NCBI RefSeq assembly: GCF_016598485.1
Contig: NZ_JAEMUW010000022.1
Location: forward strand, 34,817 to 98,816
Source: Micromonospora coerulea
GTDB lineage: Bacteria; Actinomycetota; Actinomycetes; Mycobacteriales; Micromonosporaceae
Direction of reading: 5' to 3'
DNA length: 64,000 bases
The notes beneath the pieces are model-generated. The model saw nothing but the letters and a program-made list of their open reading frames with translations, did no database searches and had not been told where the DNA came from. The position numbers and the translations under genes were made by a program. The first letter of the stretch is position 1. Each line of letters opens with the position of its first letter. Below are positions 1-8,619 of this stretch, one piece after another.

Positions 1-86
1 CCCGAGCCGGGGCCCGGCGCCATGGCCGGGACGTTGTCCGGCCGGTGCCGGCGCCACCCCTGCCACACCTTTCGGGCGAGGTCTGA

Positions 87-2414
87 TTGAACACCCGCGA
101 CTGGCCGATCCGCGCCAAGCTGACCGCGCTGGTCATCGGCCCGGTGACCGCGCTGCTGGCGCTCTGGATCTTCGCCACCACGCTGACCTTCGGCCCCGCC
201 CTCGACCTGCTTGCCGCCCGAACCCTGCTCTACGACCTCGGCCGCCCCGGCGAGGCCGTCGTCGCCGAGCTGCAACGGGAACGGCGGCTCTCGGTCGTCC
301 AGCTCGCCGGGGACACCACCCGGCCGACCCTGGCCGAGCAGCGGGCCCGCACCGACCGGGCCGTAGCCGAGCTCCGCCGCCGGGTCGCCGGGGACGACCT
401 GCGCGACGCCGCCGACGACCTGCTCGACACCCGCCTCGACCAGCTGGTCGCCGCGCTGGACGCGCTCCCCGCCGGCCGCGGCTTCATCGACGGCCGGCAG
501 GTGGACCGGTCCGGCGCCGTCGGCCTCTACAGCGGGATGATCTCCTCGGCCTTCCAGGCGTTTTCCGCGATGGCCAACCTTCCCGACGTCGAACTCAACC
601 GGGAGGCGCTGGCGCTCACCGCGCTCGGCCGCTCCCGGGAGCTGCTCGGGCAGGCCGACGCGCTGCTGGCCGGCGCGGTGACCGCCGGCCGGTTCGCCGA
701 GGGCGAGCACGACCAGGTCGTGCAGACCATCAACAACCAGCGGTTTCTGGCCGAAACCGCGGTGGCCGACCTGCCGCCGCCGGAACGGGCGGCGTACCAG
801 CGGCTGACCGAGGGGGAGGCCTTCGTCCGGCTGCGCGCGCTCCAGGACACCCTGGTCCGCGCCGACGGCCTGCCGGCCGGTCTCGACCTGCGCGCCTGGG
901 AGAGCAGCCAGGCCGCGGTCCAGCAGGGGCTGCGGGAGTTCGAGCTGAGCGGGGCCGACGGACTGGCCGAACGCTCGGTGCCGATGGCGGTGCGGATCCT
1001 CGTCCGGCTCGCCGCCGCCGGGGTGCTCGGCCTGCTCGCCGTCGTGGTCTGCGTGCTGGTGGCGCTCCGGGTCGGCCGGTCGCTGGCCGGGCGGCTGACC
1101 AACGTCCGGACCGCCGCCCTGGAGATGGCCGAGCACCGGCTGCCCGACGTGGTCGCCCGGCTGCGCCGGGGCGAGGAGGTCGACGTCGCCCGGGAGGCAC
1201 CCGAGCTGGACCACGGCGCGGACGAGATCGGCCAGGTGGGGCGCGCCTTCAACGAGGTACGGCGGACCGCCGTTCAGGCCGCCGTCGACGAGGTCACCCT
1301 GCGCCGCGGCCTCAACGAGGTCTTCCTCAACATCGCCCGGCGCGGGCAGAGCCTGGTGCACCGGCAGCTCGCGCTGCTGGATCGGCTGGAGCGGCGCACC
1401 GAGGACCCGGACGAGCTGGCCGGCCTCTTCCAGGTCGACCACCTCGCCACCCGACTCCGGCGGCACGCCGAGGACCTGGTCATCCTCGCCGGCGCGGCGC
1501 CGGGCCGGGGCTGGCGCAACCCGGTCGCCGCGGTCGACGTGATCCGCGGCGCGATCTCCGAGGTCGAGGCGTACCACCGGGTCGACGTGGGCGTGGTGCA
1601 GCCGGCCGGCGTGCTGGGCCGGGCCGTCGGCGACGTGATCCACCTCCTTGCCGAGCTGGTCGAGAACGCCACCGTGTTCTCCCCGCCCGGCACCCGGGTC
1701 GACGTCTCGGGCCAGGCCGTGCCGAACGGGTACGCCGTCGAGATCACCGACCGGGGGCTCGGCATGTCAGCAAAGGCGCTGGCGGACGCCAACCGCCGGC
1801 TGGCCCGGGCGCCGGAGTTCGACCTGGCCGACAGCGCCCGGCTGGGCCACTTCGTGGTGGCCCGGCTGGCCGCTCGGCACGGCGTACGGGTGCAGCTGCG
1901 ACCGGCCACCCCGACCGGGACCACCGCCGTCGTGCTGATCCCCGCCGACCTGATCACCGACGAGCCGCCGGTGGGGCCGACCGCCCCGGCGGGCGGGGCG
2001 ACGGGCGACGACCGCCGGATGGCAAAGGTGACCCGGCTCAACGCGCTGCCCCGGCCGCGGGCCACCCGGCCAGGGCGGGAACGGCCCGAGTCGACCACCC
2101 CGGTGGTCCCCTTCGCCGCCGGCCGCGGCTCATCGGTCGAGGCCGCCCCGGACGGCGACGGCCTGCCCCGCCGGGTCCGCCGGCGCGGATCGGTGGCGCG
2201 ACCCCGGCCCCCGGTCGCCGACGCCCCGGCCCACCGGCCACCCGAGGAGGTCCGGCGGACGATGTCGGCGCTCCAGGCCGGCACCGCGCGCGGTCGTCGG
2301 GACGGGGCACGGGCGGCCGGCACCTCGTCGGCGCCGGCCGCGGACGCCGCCCCGGTGACCGAGCCCGCCCCGCCGGCTCCGGAACCCCTGACCGCAACTG
2401 AGAGGGACGCCTAG
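87..2414 (+). CDS. Conservon sensor histidine kinase (CvnA-like, nitrate-sensing + HAMP + HATPase)
   Basis: Membrane sensor kinase of 775 residues that heads a conservon (kinase, roadblock, DUF742, GTPase), a module known in actinobacteria to act as a membrane-bound G-protein-like signalling complex. One TM segment lies near residues 12-33, an extracytoplasmic helical sensor region follows to ~300, and a second TM spans ~307-328, then a HAMP segment. The ATP-binding domain shows the N-box ELVENATVFSPPGT (~523) and the G1 box DRGLGMS (~555). The phosphoacceptor helix (~410, LVHRQLALLDRLE) is non-canonical, as usual in this family. The C-terminal ~130 residues are Pro/Arg/Ala-rich and probably disordered. 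Start is TTG; no strong SD is seen. The stop overlaps the next start by 1 nt, so the four genes are translationally coupled. Confidence 0.9.
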   Translation: MNTRDWPIRAKLTALVIGPVTALLALWIFATTLTFGPALDLLAARTLLYDLGRPGEAVVAELQRERRLSVVQLAGDTTRPTLAEQRARTDRAVAELRRRVAGDDLRDAADDLLDTRLDQLVAALDALPAGRGFIDGRQVDRSGAVGLYSGMISSAFQAFSAMANLPDVELNREALALTALGRSRELLGQADALLAGAVTAGRFAEGEHDQVVQTINNQRFLAETAVADLPPPERAAYQRLTEGEAFVRLRALQDTLVRADGLPAGLDLRAWESSQAAVQQGLREFELSGADGLAERSVPMAVRILVRLAAAGVLGLLAVVVCVLVALRVGRSLAGRLTNVRTAALEMAEHRLPDVVARLRRGEEVDVAREAPELDHGADEIGQVGRAFNEVRRTAVQAAVDEVTLRRGLNEVFLNIARRGQSLVHRQLALLDRLERRTEDPDELAGLFQVDHLATRLRRHAEDLVILAGAAPGRGWRNPVAAVDVIRGAISEVEAYHRVDVGVVQPAGVLGRAVGDVIHLLAELVENATVFSPPGTRVDVSGQAVPNGYAVEITDRGLGMSAKALADANRRLARAPEFDLADSARLGHFVVARLAARHGVRVQLRPATPTGTTAVVLIPADLITDEPPVGPTAPAGGATGDDRRMAKVTRLNALPRPRATRPGRERPESTTPVVPFAAGRGSSVEAAPDGDGLPRRVRRRGSVARPRPPVADAPAHRPPEEVRRTMSALQAGTARGRRDGARAAGTSSAPAADAAPVTEPAPPAPEPLTATERDA

Positions 2415-2836
2415 TGGTGCACACGACGAGGCAGAACGTCGATCTCGACTGGTTGCTCGATGACCTGGTGGAGCGGGTGCCAGCCGCCCGCCAGGCGGTG
2501 GTGCTGTCGGCGGACGGGCTCCTGCTCGGCGCGTCCGCCGAGCTGAGCCGCACCGACGCGGAGCACCTTTGCGCGCTGGCCTCCGGCTTCTCCAGCCTCG
2601 CCAAGGGGGCCACCCGGCACCTGGCCGGCGGCGCGGTCCGCCAGACCGTCGTGGAGATGGAGGCCGCCTACCTCTTCGTCACCGCCGCCGGACAGGGTGC
2701 CTGCCTGGCGGTGGTCAGCGACGCCGACGCCGACATCGGCCTGGTGGCGTACGAGATGGCGATGCTGGTCATCCGGGTCGGCGAGAACCTGAGCGCCCCG
2801 GCCCGAACGGCGTCGGGAGCCGCCGATGCGGGCTGA
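2414..2836 (+). CDS. Roadblock/LC7 domain protein of conservon (CvnB-like)
   Basis: Small cytoplasmic protein (about 140 residues) of the roadblock/LC7 fold. In conservons and in the Myxococcus MglA/MglB pair such proteins regulate the nucleotide state of the partner small GTPase. The sequence has the expected opening LDWLLDDLVERVPAARQAVVLSADG and then alternating strands ending in MAMLVIRVGENL, typical of this family. Two GTG codons lie at the start (2414 and 2417); the first shares a base with the stop of the kinase. The end overlaps the following DUF742 gene by 11 nt. Role here is inferred from the gene order kinase-roadblock-DUF742-GTPase, which is diagnostic. Confidence 0.9.
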   Translation: MVHTTRQNVDLDWLLDDLVERVPAARQAVVLSADGLLLGASAELSRTDAEHLCALASGFSSLAKGATRHLAGGAVRQTVVEMEAAYLFVTAAGQGACLAVVSDADADIGLVAYEMAMLVIRVGENLSAPARTASGAADAG

Positions 2837-3215
2837 ATCGCCGGGGCCGCAGCACGAGTGGCTGGACGCCGCCGCCGGCCCGGTCGTCCGCCCGTACACC
2901 CTCACCGGCGGCCGGGTCCGGCCGGCCGTCGACGGCTTCGACCTGGTCGCCTTCGTGCTGGCCGCGCCGGCGGCGGACGCCAGCGGTCAGCCCGGGCTCC
3001 AGCCGGAGCACCGGCAGTTGGTGGAACTGGCCCGGCGGCCGGTCGCGGTCGCCGACCTCGCCGCGGACCTCGACCTCGCCGTCGGCGTGGTCCGGGTGCT
3101 GCTCGGCGACCTCCTCGCCCGTGGGCTGGTCGCGGTGCACCAACCGCCGACCGCCGCACACCTGCCCGACGACAACATCCTCAAGGCGGTGGTCAATGGA
3201 CTCCGTGCGCTCTGA
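2826..3215 (+). CDS. DUF742 protein of conservon (CvnC-like)
   Basis: DUF742 family protein, 129 residues, third member of the conservon. The family is found almost only in actinobacterial conservons; it has a winged-helix-like region and is thought to link kinase and GTPase, but its biochemical role is not settled. The visible family signature is RPYTLTGGR near residue 21 and, at the C-terminus, the conserved segment DDNILKAVVNGLRAL. The helical segment LPVAVADLAADL-like region (60-85) resembles the helix-turn-helix core. ATG start lies inside the roadblock gene; the GTPase start codon lies 20 nt before this stop, so coupling continues. Confidence 0.88.
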   Translation: MRAESPGPQHEWLDAAAGPVVRPYTLTGGRVRPAVDGFDLVAFVLAAPAADASGQPGLQPEHRQLVELARRPVAVADLAADLDLAVGVVRVLLGDLLARGLVAVHQPPTAAHLPDDNILKAVVNGLRAL

Positions 3216-3798
3216 CCGGGAGGGGTCCGGTCAGCGGGTCCCCCTGGCCCTGAAGATCCTCATCGCGGGCGGTTTCGGGGCCGGCAAGACGACGCTGGTG
3301 AGCGCGTTGAGCGAGGTCCGGCCGTTGCAGACCGAGGAGATCCTGACCGGGGCCGGGGTCGGCACCGACGACCTCTCCGGCGTGGAGCAGAAGTCGACCA
3401 CGACGGTGGCGATGGACTTCGGCCGGATCACCATCAACGACGATCTCCAGGTCTACCTCTTCGGCACCCCCGGGCAGGACCGGTTCTGGTTTCTCTGGGA
3501 CGAGCTGGCCTTCGGGGCGCTCGGCGCGGTGGTGCTGGCGGACACCCGTCGGCTGGCGGACTGCTTCCCCTCGATCGACTACTTCGAGCAGCGCGGCATC
3601 CCCTTCGTGGTGGGGGTGAACTGCTTCGACGGGGCGCGCCGGTTCGGCCTGGAGTCGGTGCGCGACGCGCTCGACCTGGACCCGGGCGTGCCCCTGGTGC
3701 TCTGCGACGCCCGGGACCGGCAGTCCGCGAAGTTGGTGCTGATCTCGCTGGTCGAGCACGTCGCCCGGCAGCGTGGCGAGCCGGTGCCGGTGGCCTGA
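3196..3798 (+). CDS. Conservon small GTPase (CvnD-like)
   Basis: Ras-like small GTP-binding protein of 200 residues, fourth member of the conservon. P-loop GGFGAGKTT is at residues 25-33, a switch I-like segment KSTTTVAMDFG follows near 62-72, and the G3 motif appears as GTPGQDRFWF near 90, i.e. the Gln next to DR is kept. The usual NKxD base-recognition motif is replaced by VGVNCFDG, which is normal for this bacterial family. ATG at 3196 is chosen because the protein then has the family's usual length; a longer upstream reading frame exists but runs through the DUF742 gene and is not credible. Expected to cycle at the membrane under control of the roadblock protein and kinase. Confidence 0.9.
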   Translation: MDSVRSDREGSGQRVPLALKILIAGGFGAGKTTLVSALSEVRPLQTEEILTGAGVGTDDLSGVEQKSTTTVAMDFGRITINDDLQVYLFGTPGQDRFWFLWDELAFGALGAVVLADTRRLADCFPSIDYFEQRGIPFVVGVNCFDGARRFGLESVRDALDLDPGVPLVLCDARDRQSAKLVLISLVEHVARQRGEPVPVA

Positions 3799-3903
3799 CC
3801 GCCGACCGCACGCCGGATCCGCCCCGGAAAAGACGGCTGAACCGCCGGCTTCCGGGGAAGCCTCTGGTTGGATCAACGGAGGAATCGGCGGAAGGTGGGT
3901 CCG

Positions 3904-4941
3904 GTGACCGCGCAGGCAGCGATCGTCCACATCGGTGGCTACACGGCGGAGAGCGGTGGGCGGGCCGCCGGAATCGTCGCCGCGCGACGCGACCCGACGT
4001 CCGGGGAGCTCACCCCGCTGGGCACGGCCGCCGTTACCCCGTCGCCGTCGTTCCTGGTCCGGCATCCGGCGCTGCCCGTGCTGTACGCCGTCAACGAGCT
4101 GCCGGAGGGGCAGGTCAGCGCGTTCCGGGCCGCCCCGGACGGTGACCTGAGCCCGCTCGGTGTCCGGTCGACCGGGGGCGCCGAACCCTGCCACCTGGCG
4201 GTCGCCCCGGACGGGCGGTACCTCTTCGTGGCCAACTACGGCGGTGGCAGCGTCGCGGTCTTCCCACTGGACGCCGACGGCGTGCCGGGGGAGCGCAGCG
4301 ACCTGGTCCACCACGAGGGGCGCGGGCCGGACCCGGACCGGCAGGCGGGGGCCCACTGCCACATGGTCTCGCCCGACCCGGGCGCCGGGCCGCTGCTCGC
4401 CGTCGACCTGGGCACCGACTCGGTCTACCGGTACGACCTCGACGCCGCCTCGGGGCGGCTGGTGCCGCGGGCTCCCCGGGTCCGTACGCCGGCCGGGACC
4501 GGGCCCCGGCACCTGGCCCGGCACCCGGACGGGCGGCGCTGCTGGCTGGTCGGCGAGCTGGACGGCACGGTCACCGCCTACGACGTCGCCGCCGACGGTG
4601 CGCTGCACCAGCGCGAGCGGGTGGAGGCCAGCGGGCGGGCCGGGCACGTACAGCCCTCCGAGATCGCCGTGGGGCCGGACGGCCGCTTCCTCTACGTCGG
4701 CAACCGGGGGGTCGGCACGGTCGCGGTGTTCGCGGTAGCGGACGGGACGCCCCGGCTGGTGGCCGAGGTCGACACGGGCGGGGAGTGGCCCCGGCACTTC
4801 GCGCTGACCGGCGCGCACCTCTACCTGGCCGACGAACGGGCCGACATGATCAGGATCTTCCGGGTCGACCCGGACACGGGGGTGCCGACGGCGGTGGGCG
4901 AGCCGGTCCCGCTGGCCAGTCCGACCTGTGTCTGTCCGTAG
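3904..4941 (+). CDS. Lactonase family protein (6-phosphogluconolactonase-like beta-propeller)
   Basis: Seven-bladed beta-propeller of the lactonase family (COG2706, YbhE type), 345 residues. Members include 6-phosphogluconolactonases of the pentose phosphate pathway, but many actinobacterial members are uncharacterised, so the substrate is not proven. Repeated blade motifs are visible: FLVRHPALPVLYAVNE, CHLAVAPDGRYLFVANYGGG, GPRHLARHPDGRRCWLVGE, and EIAVGPDGRFLYVGNRG, each the typical 'H/P-x-x-x-LYVxNE' type strand. Start candidates are GTG 3895 and GTG 3904; a GGAAGG lies 8 nt before 3904. It stands alone, downstream of the conservon, without shared regulation that I can see. Confidence 0.82.
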   Translation: MTAQAAIVHIGGYTAESGGRAAGIVAARRDPTSGELTPLGTAAVTPSPSFLVRHPALPVLYAVNELPEGQVSAFRAAPDGDLSPLGVRSTGGAEPCHLAVAPDGRYLFVANYGGGSVAVFPLDADGVPGERSDLVHHEGRGPDPDRQAGAHCHMVSPDPGAGPLLAVDLGTDSVYRYDLDAASGRLVPRAPRVRTPAGTGPRHLARHPDGRRCWLVGELDGTVTAYDVAADGALHQRERVEASGRAGHVQPSEIAVGPDGRFLYVGNRGVGTVAVFAVADGTPRLVAEVDTGGEWPRHFALTGAHLYLADERADMIRIFRVDPDTGVPTAVGEPVPLASPTCVCP

Positions 4942-5101
4942 TCGGCTGGTCGCACGGGCGGCCCGACCGACCGTCCCGAGTGGATCACTGCCACGCCGGA
5001 TGACTGACCACTCACTCAGTGTCACGATTATGCGATCAACTGTTTCTCCTGCGTAACTTTCAACCGAACGGTTGTGGCAGTAACCCCACGAGATACGCAA
5101 G

Positions 5102-6877
5102 ATGGTCACCGTGTCTGGCCGCCATCGCATGCGTACAAGCCTTCGTGGGGCAGGTGCCGCCGCGGCGGCCACCCTGCTCGTCGTCGTCGCCGGCTCCTGG
5201 TTCGGTTACCAGCAGCTCGCGGGGCCGTCCTGCTCGGGGCGGATCCAACTGTCCGTCGCGGCCGCTCCGGAGATCGCCCCCGCCGTCAAGGGGGCGGCCG
5301 ACCAGTGGGTCGCGGACGGGGCGGCGGTCGGGGGCACCTGCATCGCGGTGAACGTCGCCTCCTCCGAGCCGGTCGACGTGGCCGCCGCCGTGGCGAGCAA
5401 GCACGGCGCGACGCTGGCCGGCGTCGGGCAGGCCAGCGGCACGGCGGTGACCCCCGACGTCTGGGTGCCGGACTCCTCCACCTGGCTGCTGCGGCTCAAG
5501 AACGGCGGTGCCACCGCCTTCGCCCCGGCCAACGGCGCCTCGATCGCCCGCAGCCCGGTGGTGGTCGCCATGCCGGAGCCGGTGGCCTCCCGGGTCGGCT
5601 GGCCGGACGCAAAGCTCACCTGGACGGCGCTGCTGGAGAAGGTCACCGCTGGCAAGTCGCCACTGAAGGCCGGCATCGTGGAGCCGACCCAGGACGCGGC
5701 CGGCCTCTCCGGCCTGCTCTCGCTGGCCGCCGCCGCCAGCTCCACCGGCAGCTCGACGGAGGCGGCGCAGGAGGCGATGATCGGCGCCCTGCGGGCACTG
5801 GCCACCAACCGGTCGTCGATCAGGCAGGACCTCCTCGCGCGCTTCCCGCGCTCGTCGGACCCGACCGCCATCGCGAACGGGCTGGGCGCCGCGGCGCTGT
5901 CCGAAGAGGACGTCATCGCGTACAACCAGACCAAGCCGCCGATCCCGCTGGCCGCCCTCTACCTGGACCCGTCCCCGATGCCGCTGGACTACCCGTTCGC
6001 GGTGCTGCCCGGCATCGAGCCGGCCAAGGCGTCGGCCGCGAAGGTGCTCTTCGAGCTGCTGACCACCCCGGGCTTCCGCAACCGGCTGGCCACGCAGGCG
6101 CTGCGCTCGCCGGACGGCAACTGGGGTGACGGGTTCAAGGCGCCGCAGGGCGCGCCGAGCCCGGCGGGCGGCGGGGCCAAGGTCCCCTCGACCGGTCAGG
6201 GGGGGGTCGCTGGCCTGGACCCGGCCGCCATCGCGAAGGCCACCACCACCTGGTCGGTCGCCACCCAGTCGGGCCGGATGCTCGCCGTCATCGACGTCTC
6301 CGGATCGATGAAGGCGAAGGTGCCCAGCGCCAGGGGCGCCACCCGGGAGCAGGTCACCGTGGAGGCCGCGAGCCAGGGTCTGAACCTCTTCGACGACTCC
6401 TGGGCGATCGGGCTGTGGACGTTCTCCACCGAGCTGGTCGGTACGCAGGACTGGCGCCCGGTGGTCCCGATAAGGCCGTTGTCGAGCAACCGGGGCGCGC
6501 TGCAGCGGGGGCTGGCCGGCATCAAGCCGTCGAGCGGCGACACCGGCCTCTTCGACACCATCCTGGCCGCCTACCAGGAGGTCCAGAAGGAGTGGGAGCC
6601 GGGCAAGGTCAACTCCGTGGTCCTCTTCACCGACGGTACGAACGACGACAAGCACGGCCTTACCCAGGCGAAGCTGCTCGCCGAGCTGCAGAAGGTCAAG
6701 GACGAGGAACAGCCGGTGCAGGTGATCATCATCGGGATCGGCAACGACGTCGACCGGAAGGAGCTGAAGTCGATCACCGAGGTCACCGGAGGCTCCCCCT
6801 TCGTCACCGCCGACCCGACCAAGATCGGCGAGATCTTCCTGCAGGCGATCGCGCTGCGGCCGCCCGCGCCCCGCTGA
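5102..6877 (+). CDS. Membrane-anchored substrate-binding + von Willebrand factor A domain protein
   Basis: 591-residue secreted or membrane-tethered protein. One hydrophobic segment (about residues 16-36) acts as signal anchor. Residues ~45-340 look like a periplasmic binding protein of the molybdate/phosphate type (SVAAAPEIAPAVKGAADQW, YPFAVLPGIEPAKASAA). A Gly/Pro/Ala linker leads to a VWA domain from ~390 with an intact MIDAS: DVSGSMK near 398 and FTDGTNDDKHG near 510. VWA domains bind metal and mediate protein contacts. The fusion recurs in Streptomyces and Micromonospora, where its function is unknown. A 17-bp terminator hairpin follows. Start ATG 5102 has no clear SD; ATG 5129 is possible. 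Confidence 0.82.
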   Translation: MVTVSGRHRMRTSLRGAGAAAAATLLVVVAGSWFGYQQLAGPSCSGRIQLSVAAAPEIAPAVKGAADQWVADGAAVGGTCIAVNVASSEPVDVAAAVASKHGATLAGVGQASGTAVTPDVWVPDSSTWLLRLKNGGATAFAPANGASIARSPVVVAMPEPVASRVGWPDAKLTWTALLEKVTAGKSPLKAGIVEPTQDAAGLSGLLSLAAAASSTGSSTEAAQEAMIGALRALATNRSSIRQDLLARFPRSSDPTAIANGLGAAALSEEDVIAYNQTKPPIPLAALYLDPSPMPLDYPFAVLPGIEPAKASAAKVLFELLTTPGFRNRLATQALRSPDGNWGDGFKAPQGAPSPAGGGAKVPSTGQGGVAGLDPAAIAKATTTWSVATQSGRMLAVIDVSGSMKAKVPSARGATREQVTVEAASQGLNLFDDSWAIGLWTFSTELVGTQDWRPVVPIRPLSSNRGALQRGLAGIKPSSGDTGLFDTILAAYQEVQKEWEPGKVNSVVLFTDGTNDDKHGLTQAKLLAELQKVKDEEQPVQVIIIGIGNDVDRKELKSITEVTGGSPFVTADPTKIGEIFLQAIALRPPAPR

Positions 6878-6894
6878 TCTGTCACTCAGCGACA

Positions 6895-6932
6895 GCGTTC
6901 CGCCGTACCGGAGAACCGGTGCGGCGGAACGC
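6895..6932 (+). terminator. Intrinsic-type hairpin after VWA gene
   Basis: A 17-bp stem (6895-6911 with 6916-6932, one G-U pair) with loop AGAA begins 17 nt after the stop codon. No long T-tract follows, which is common in high-GC actinobacteria. Confidence 0.7.
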
Positions 6933-7089
6933 TTCCCGGCCCACGCGGGCCAGGAAAAACTGACGGCAATACGTCCGAAGCAATCGGCGTACATAATTTT
7001 CCAGGCAAGATGTCGAAGTGCTCCGACCGCCGCTGGTCCCGATCGGGACCGTCCGGTCGGGGCCGTCCTGAGCGTATTGGGGAGGGCCG

Positions 7090-8574
7090 GTGACCTCGGC
7101 GACACTGTTGACCCCCGCCAGGACCCCGTCGGGGCCGAGGGGCGACCGCCCCGGGCCGGCGGCGCGTGCCGACGAGCGGGCCTACATCCGGCTGCTGGCG
7201 GTGCTGGACACCGGCGTCCTCGCGGTGGCCATCCTCGTCGGGTACGTCGCCCGCTTCGGTGACGAGGAGCCGAGCGGTTCGGAGATCCCGTACGTCCTGG
7301 TCGCCCCCGGCCTGCTGCTGGCCTGGCTGATCTCGCTGCGGGCGCTGCGCTGCTATGACGACCGGGTGCTCGGCTACGGTGCCGACGAGTACCGGCGGGT
7401 CAGCTCGGCCAGCCTGCGGCTCGCCGGTGGCATCGCCATCGCCGGCTACATCGCCGACGTCGGCGTCTCCCGCGGTTTCCTGGCGATCTCCTTCGCGGTC
7501 GGCACGGTCGGGCTCGAGGTGGCCCGCTTCGCCGCCCGCAAGCGGCTGCACCGCGCCCGGGACCGCGGCGCCGGTTGGTCCCGCAAGGTGCTGGTGGTCG
7601 GCGACACCGCGCACGTGCTGGAGCTGGTGCACACGCTGCGCCGCGAGCCGTACGCCGGCTATCAGGTGGTCGGTGCGTGCATACCCGACGCGCTGCTCGC
7701 CCCGGTGCCGCAGCGGCTGGGTGACGTGCCGGTGGTCGGTTCGTTCCGCGGCATCCCCGAGGCGGCCACCGCCATCGGGGCGGACACCGTGGCGGTCACC
7801 GCCTCCGGCGAACTCACCGCGACCCGGCTGCGTCGGCTCGGCTGGCAGCTCGAGGGGACCGGGGTGGACCTGGTCGTCGCTCCCGCGCTGACCGACGTCG
7901 CCGGCCCACGCATCCACACCCGTCCGGTCGCCGGCCTGCCGCTGATCCACGTCGAGGCGCCCGAGTTCCGCGGCGCCCGCAAGCTGGTCAAGGGCTTCGT
8001 CGACCGGTCCCTGTCGTTCGTCGCGCTGACCCTGCTGCTGCCGCTGCTGGTGGTCATCGCCCTCGCCATCAAGCTGGACAGCCGGGGGCCGGTGCTGTTC
8101 CGCCAGACCCGGGTCGGTCAGGGCGGCGAGGAGTTCGGCGTCTTCAAGTTCCGCACGATGGTGGTCAACGCCGACGCCCTGCTCGCCGAGCTGGCCGCGC
8201 GGAACGAGACCGACGGCCTGATGTTCAAGATGCGCGACGACCCCCGGGTCACCCGGATCGGCCGGCTGCTGCGCAAGTGGTCCCTGGACGAGCTGCCGCA
8301 GCTGGTGAACGTGCTGCTCGGCCAGATGAGCCTGGTCGGCCCGCGCCCGCCGCTCCCCTCCGAGGTGGCCCGGTACGACGGCGACGTGGCCCGGCGACTG
8401 CTGGTGAAGCCCGGCATGACCGGTCTCTGGCAGGTCAGCGGCCGGTCCGACCTGAGCTGGGAGGACGGCATCCGGCTCGACCTCTACTACGTAGAGAACT
8501 GGTCGCTCGCCGCCGACCTGACCATCCTGTGGAAGACCTTCGGCGCGGTGCTCAACAGCCGCGGCGCGTACTGA
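7090..8574 (+). CDS. Exopolysaccharide polyprenyl-phosphate sugar transferase (WcaJ/WbaP-like)
   Basis: Membrane enzyme of 494 residues that transfers a sugar-1-phosphate from a nucleotide sugar to undecaprenyl phosphate, the first step of many exopolysaccharide repeat units. N-terminal half: four or five predicted TM helices and a CoA-binding-like Rossmann domain (KVLVVGDTAHVLELVHTL at ~155). A further TM hairpin at ~305-325 precedes the conserved bacterial sugar-transferase domain with FKFRTM, DELPQLVNVLLGQMSLVGPR and KPGMTGLWQVSGRS. GTG start at 7090 has GGGGAGGG just upstream. It is not surrounded by other polysaccharide genes, so the polymer is unknown. Followed directly by a hairpin shared with the convergent phosphatase gene. 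Confidence 0.92.
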   Translation: MTSATLLTPARTPSGPRGDRPGPAARADERAYIRLLAVLDTGVLAVAILVGYVARFGDEEPSGSEIPYVLVAPGLLLAWLISLRALRCYDDRVLGYGADEYRRVSSASLRLAGGIAIAGYIADVGVSRGFLAISFAVGTVGLEVARFAARKRLHRARDRGAGWSRKVLVVGDTAHVLELVHTLRREPYAGYQVVGACIPDALLAPVPQRLGDVPVVGSFRGIPEAATAIGADTVAVTASGELTATRLRRLGWQLEGTGVDLVVAPALTDVAGPRIHTRPVAGLPLIHVEAPEFRGARKLVKGFVDRSLSFVALTLLLPLLVVIALAIKLDSRGPVLFRQTRVGQGGEEFGVFKFRTMVVNADALLAELAARNETDGLMFKMRDDPRVTRIGRLLRKWSLDELPQLVNVLLGQMSLVGPRPPLPSEVARYDGDVARRLLVKPGMTGLWQVSGRSDLSWEDGIRLDLYYVENWSLAADLTILWKTFGAVLNSRGAY

Positions 8575-8615
8575 GCCGCCGGCCCCCGCGGGTGGTGCGC
8601 CGCGGGGCCGGCGGC
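8575..8615. terminator. Bidirectional hairpin between convergent genes
   Basis: GC-rich stem of about 16 bp with one bulged C (8575-8591 against 8600-8615) starts at the stop codon of the sugar transferase and ends 4 bp before the stop of the minus-strand phosphatase. It can serve both transcripts. Confidence 0.6.
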
Positions 8616-8619
8616 CCGG

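Noticed and set aside
2569..3195. N-terminal extension of the conservon GTPase
   Set aside because: It overlaps the roadblock and DUF742 genes in another frame and is Arg/Pro/Gly-rich shadow sequence.
3193..5172. Long minus-strand open frame opposite the conservon and lactonase genes
   Set aside because: Typical GC-rich antisense shadow with no domain; the plus-strand genes are well supported.
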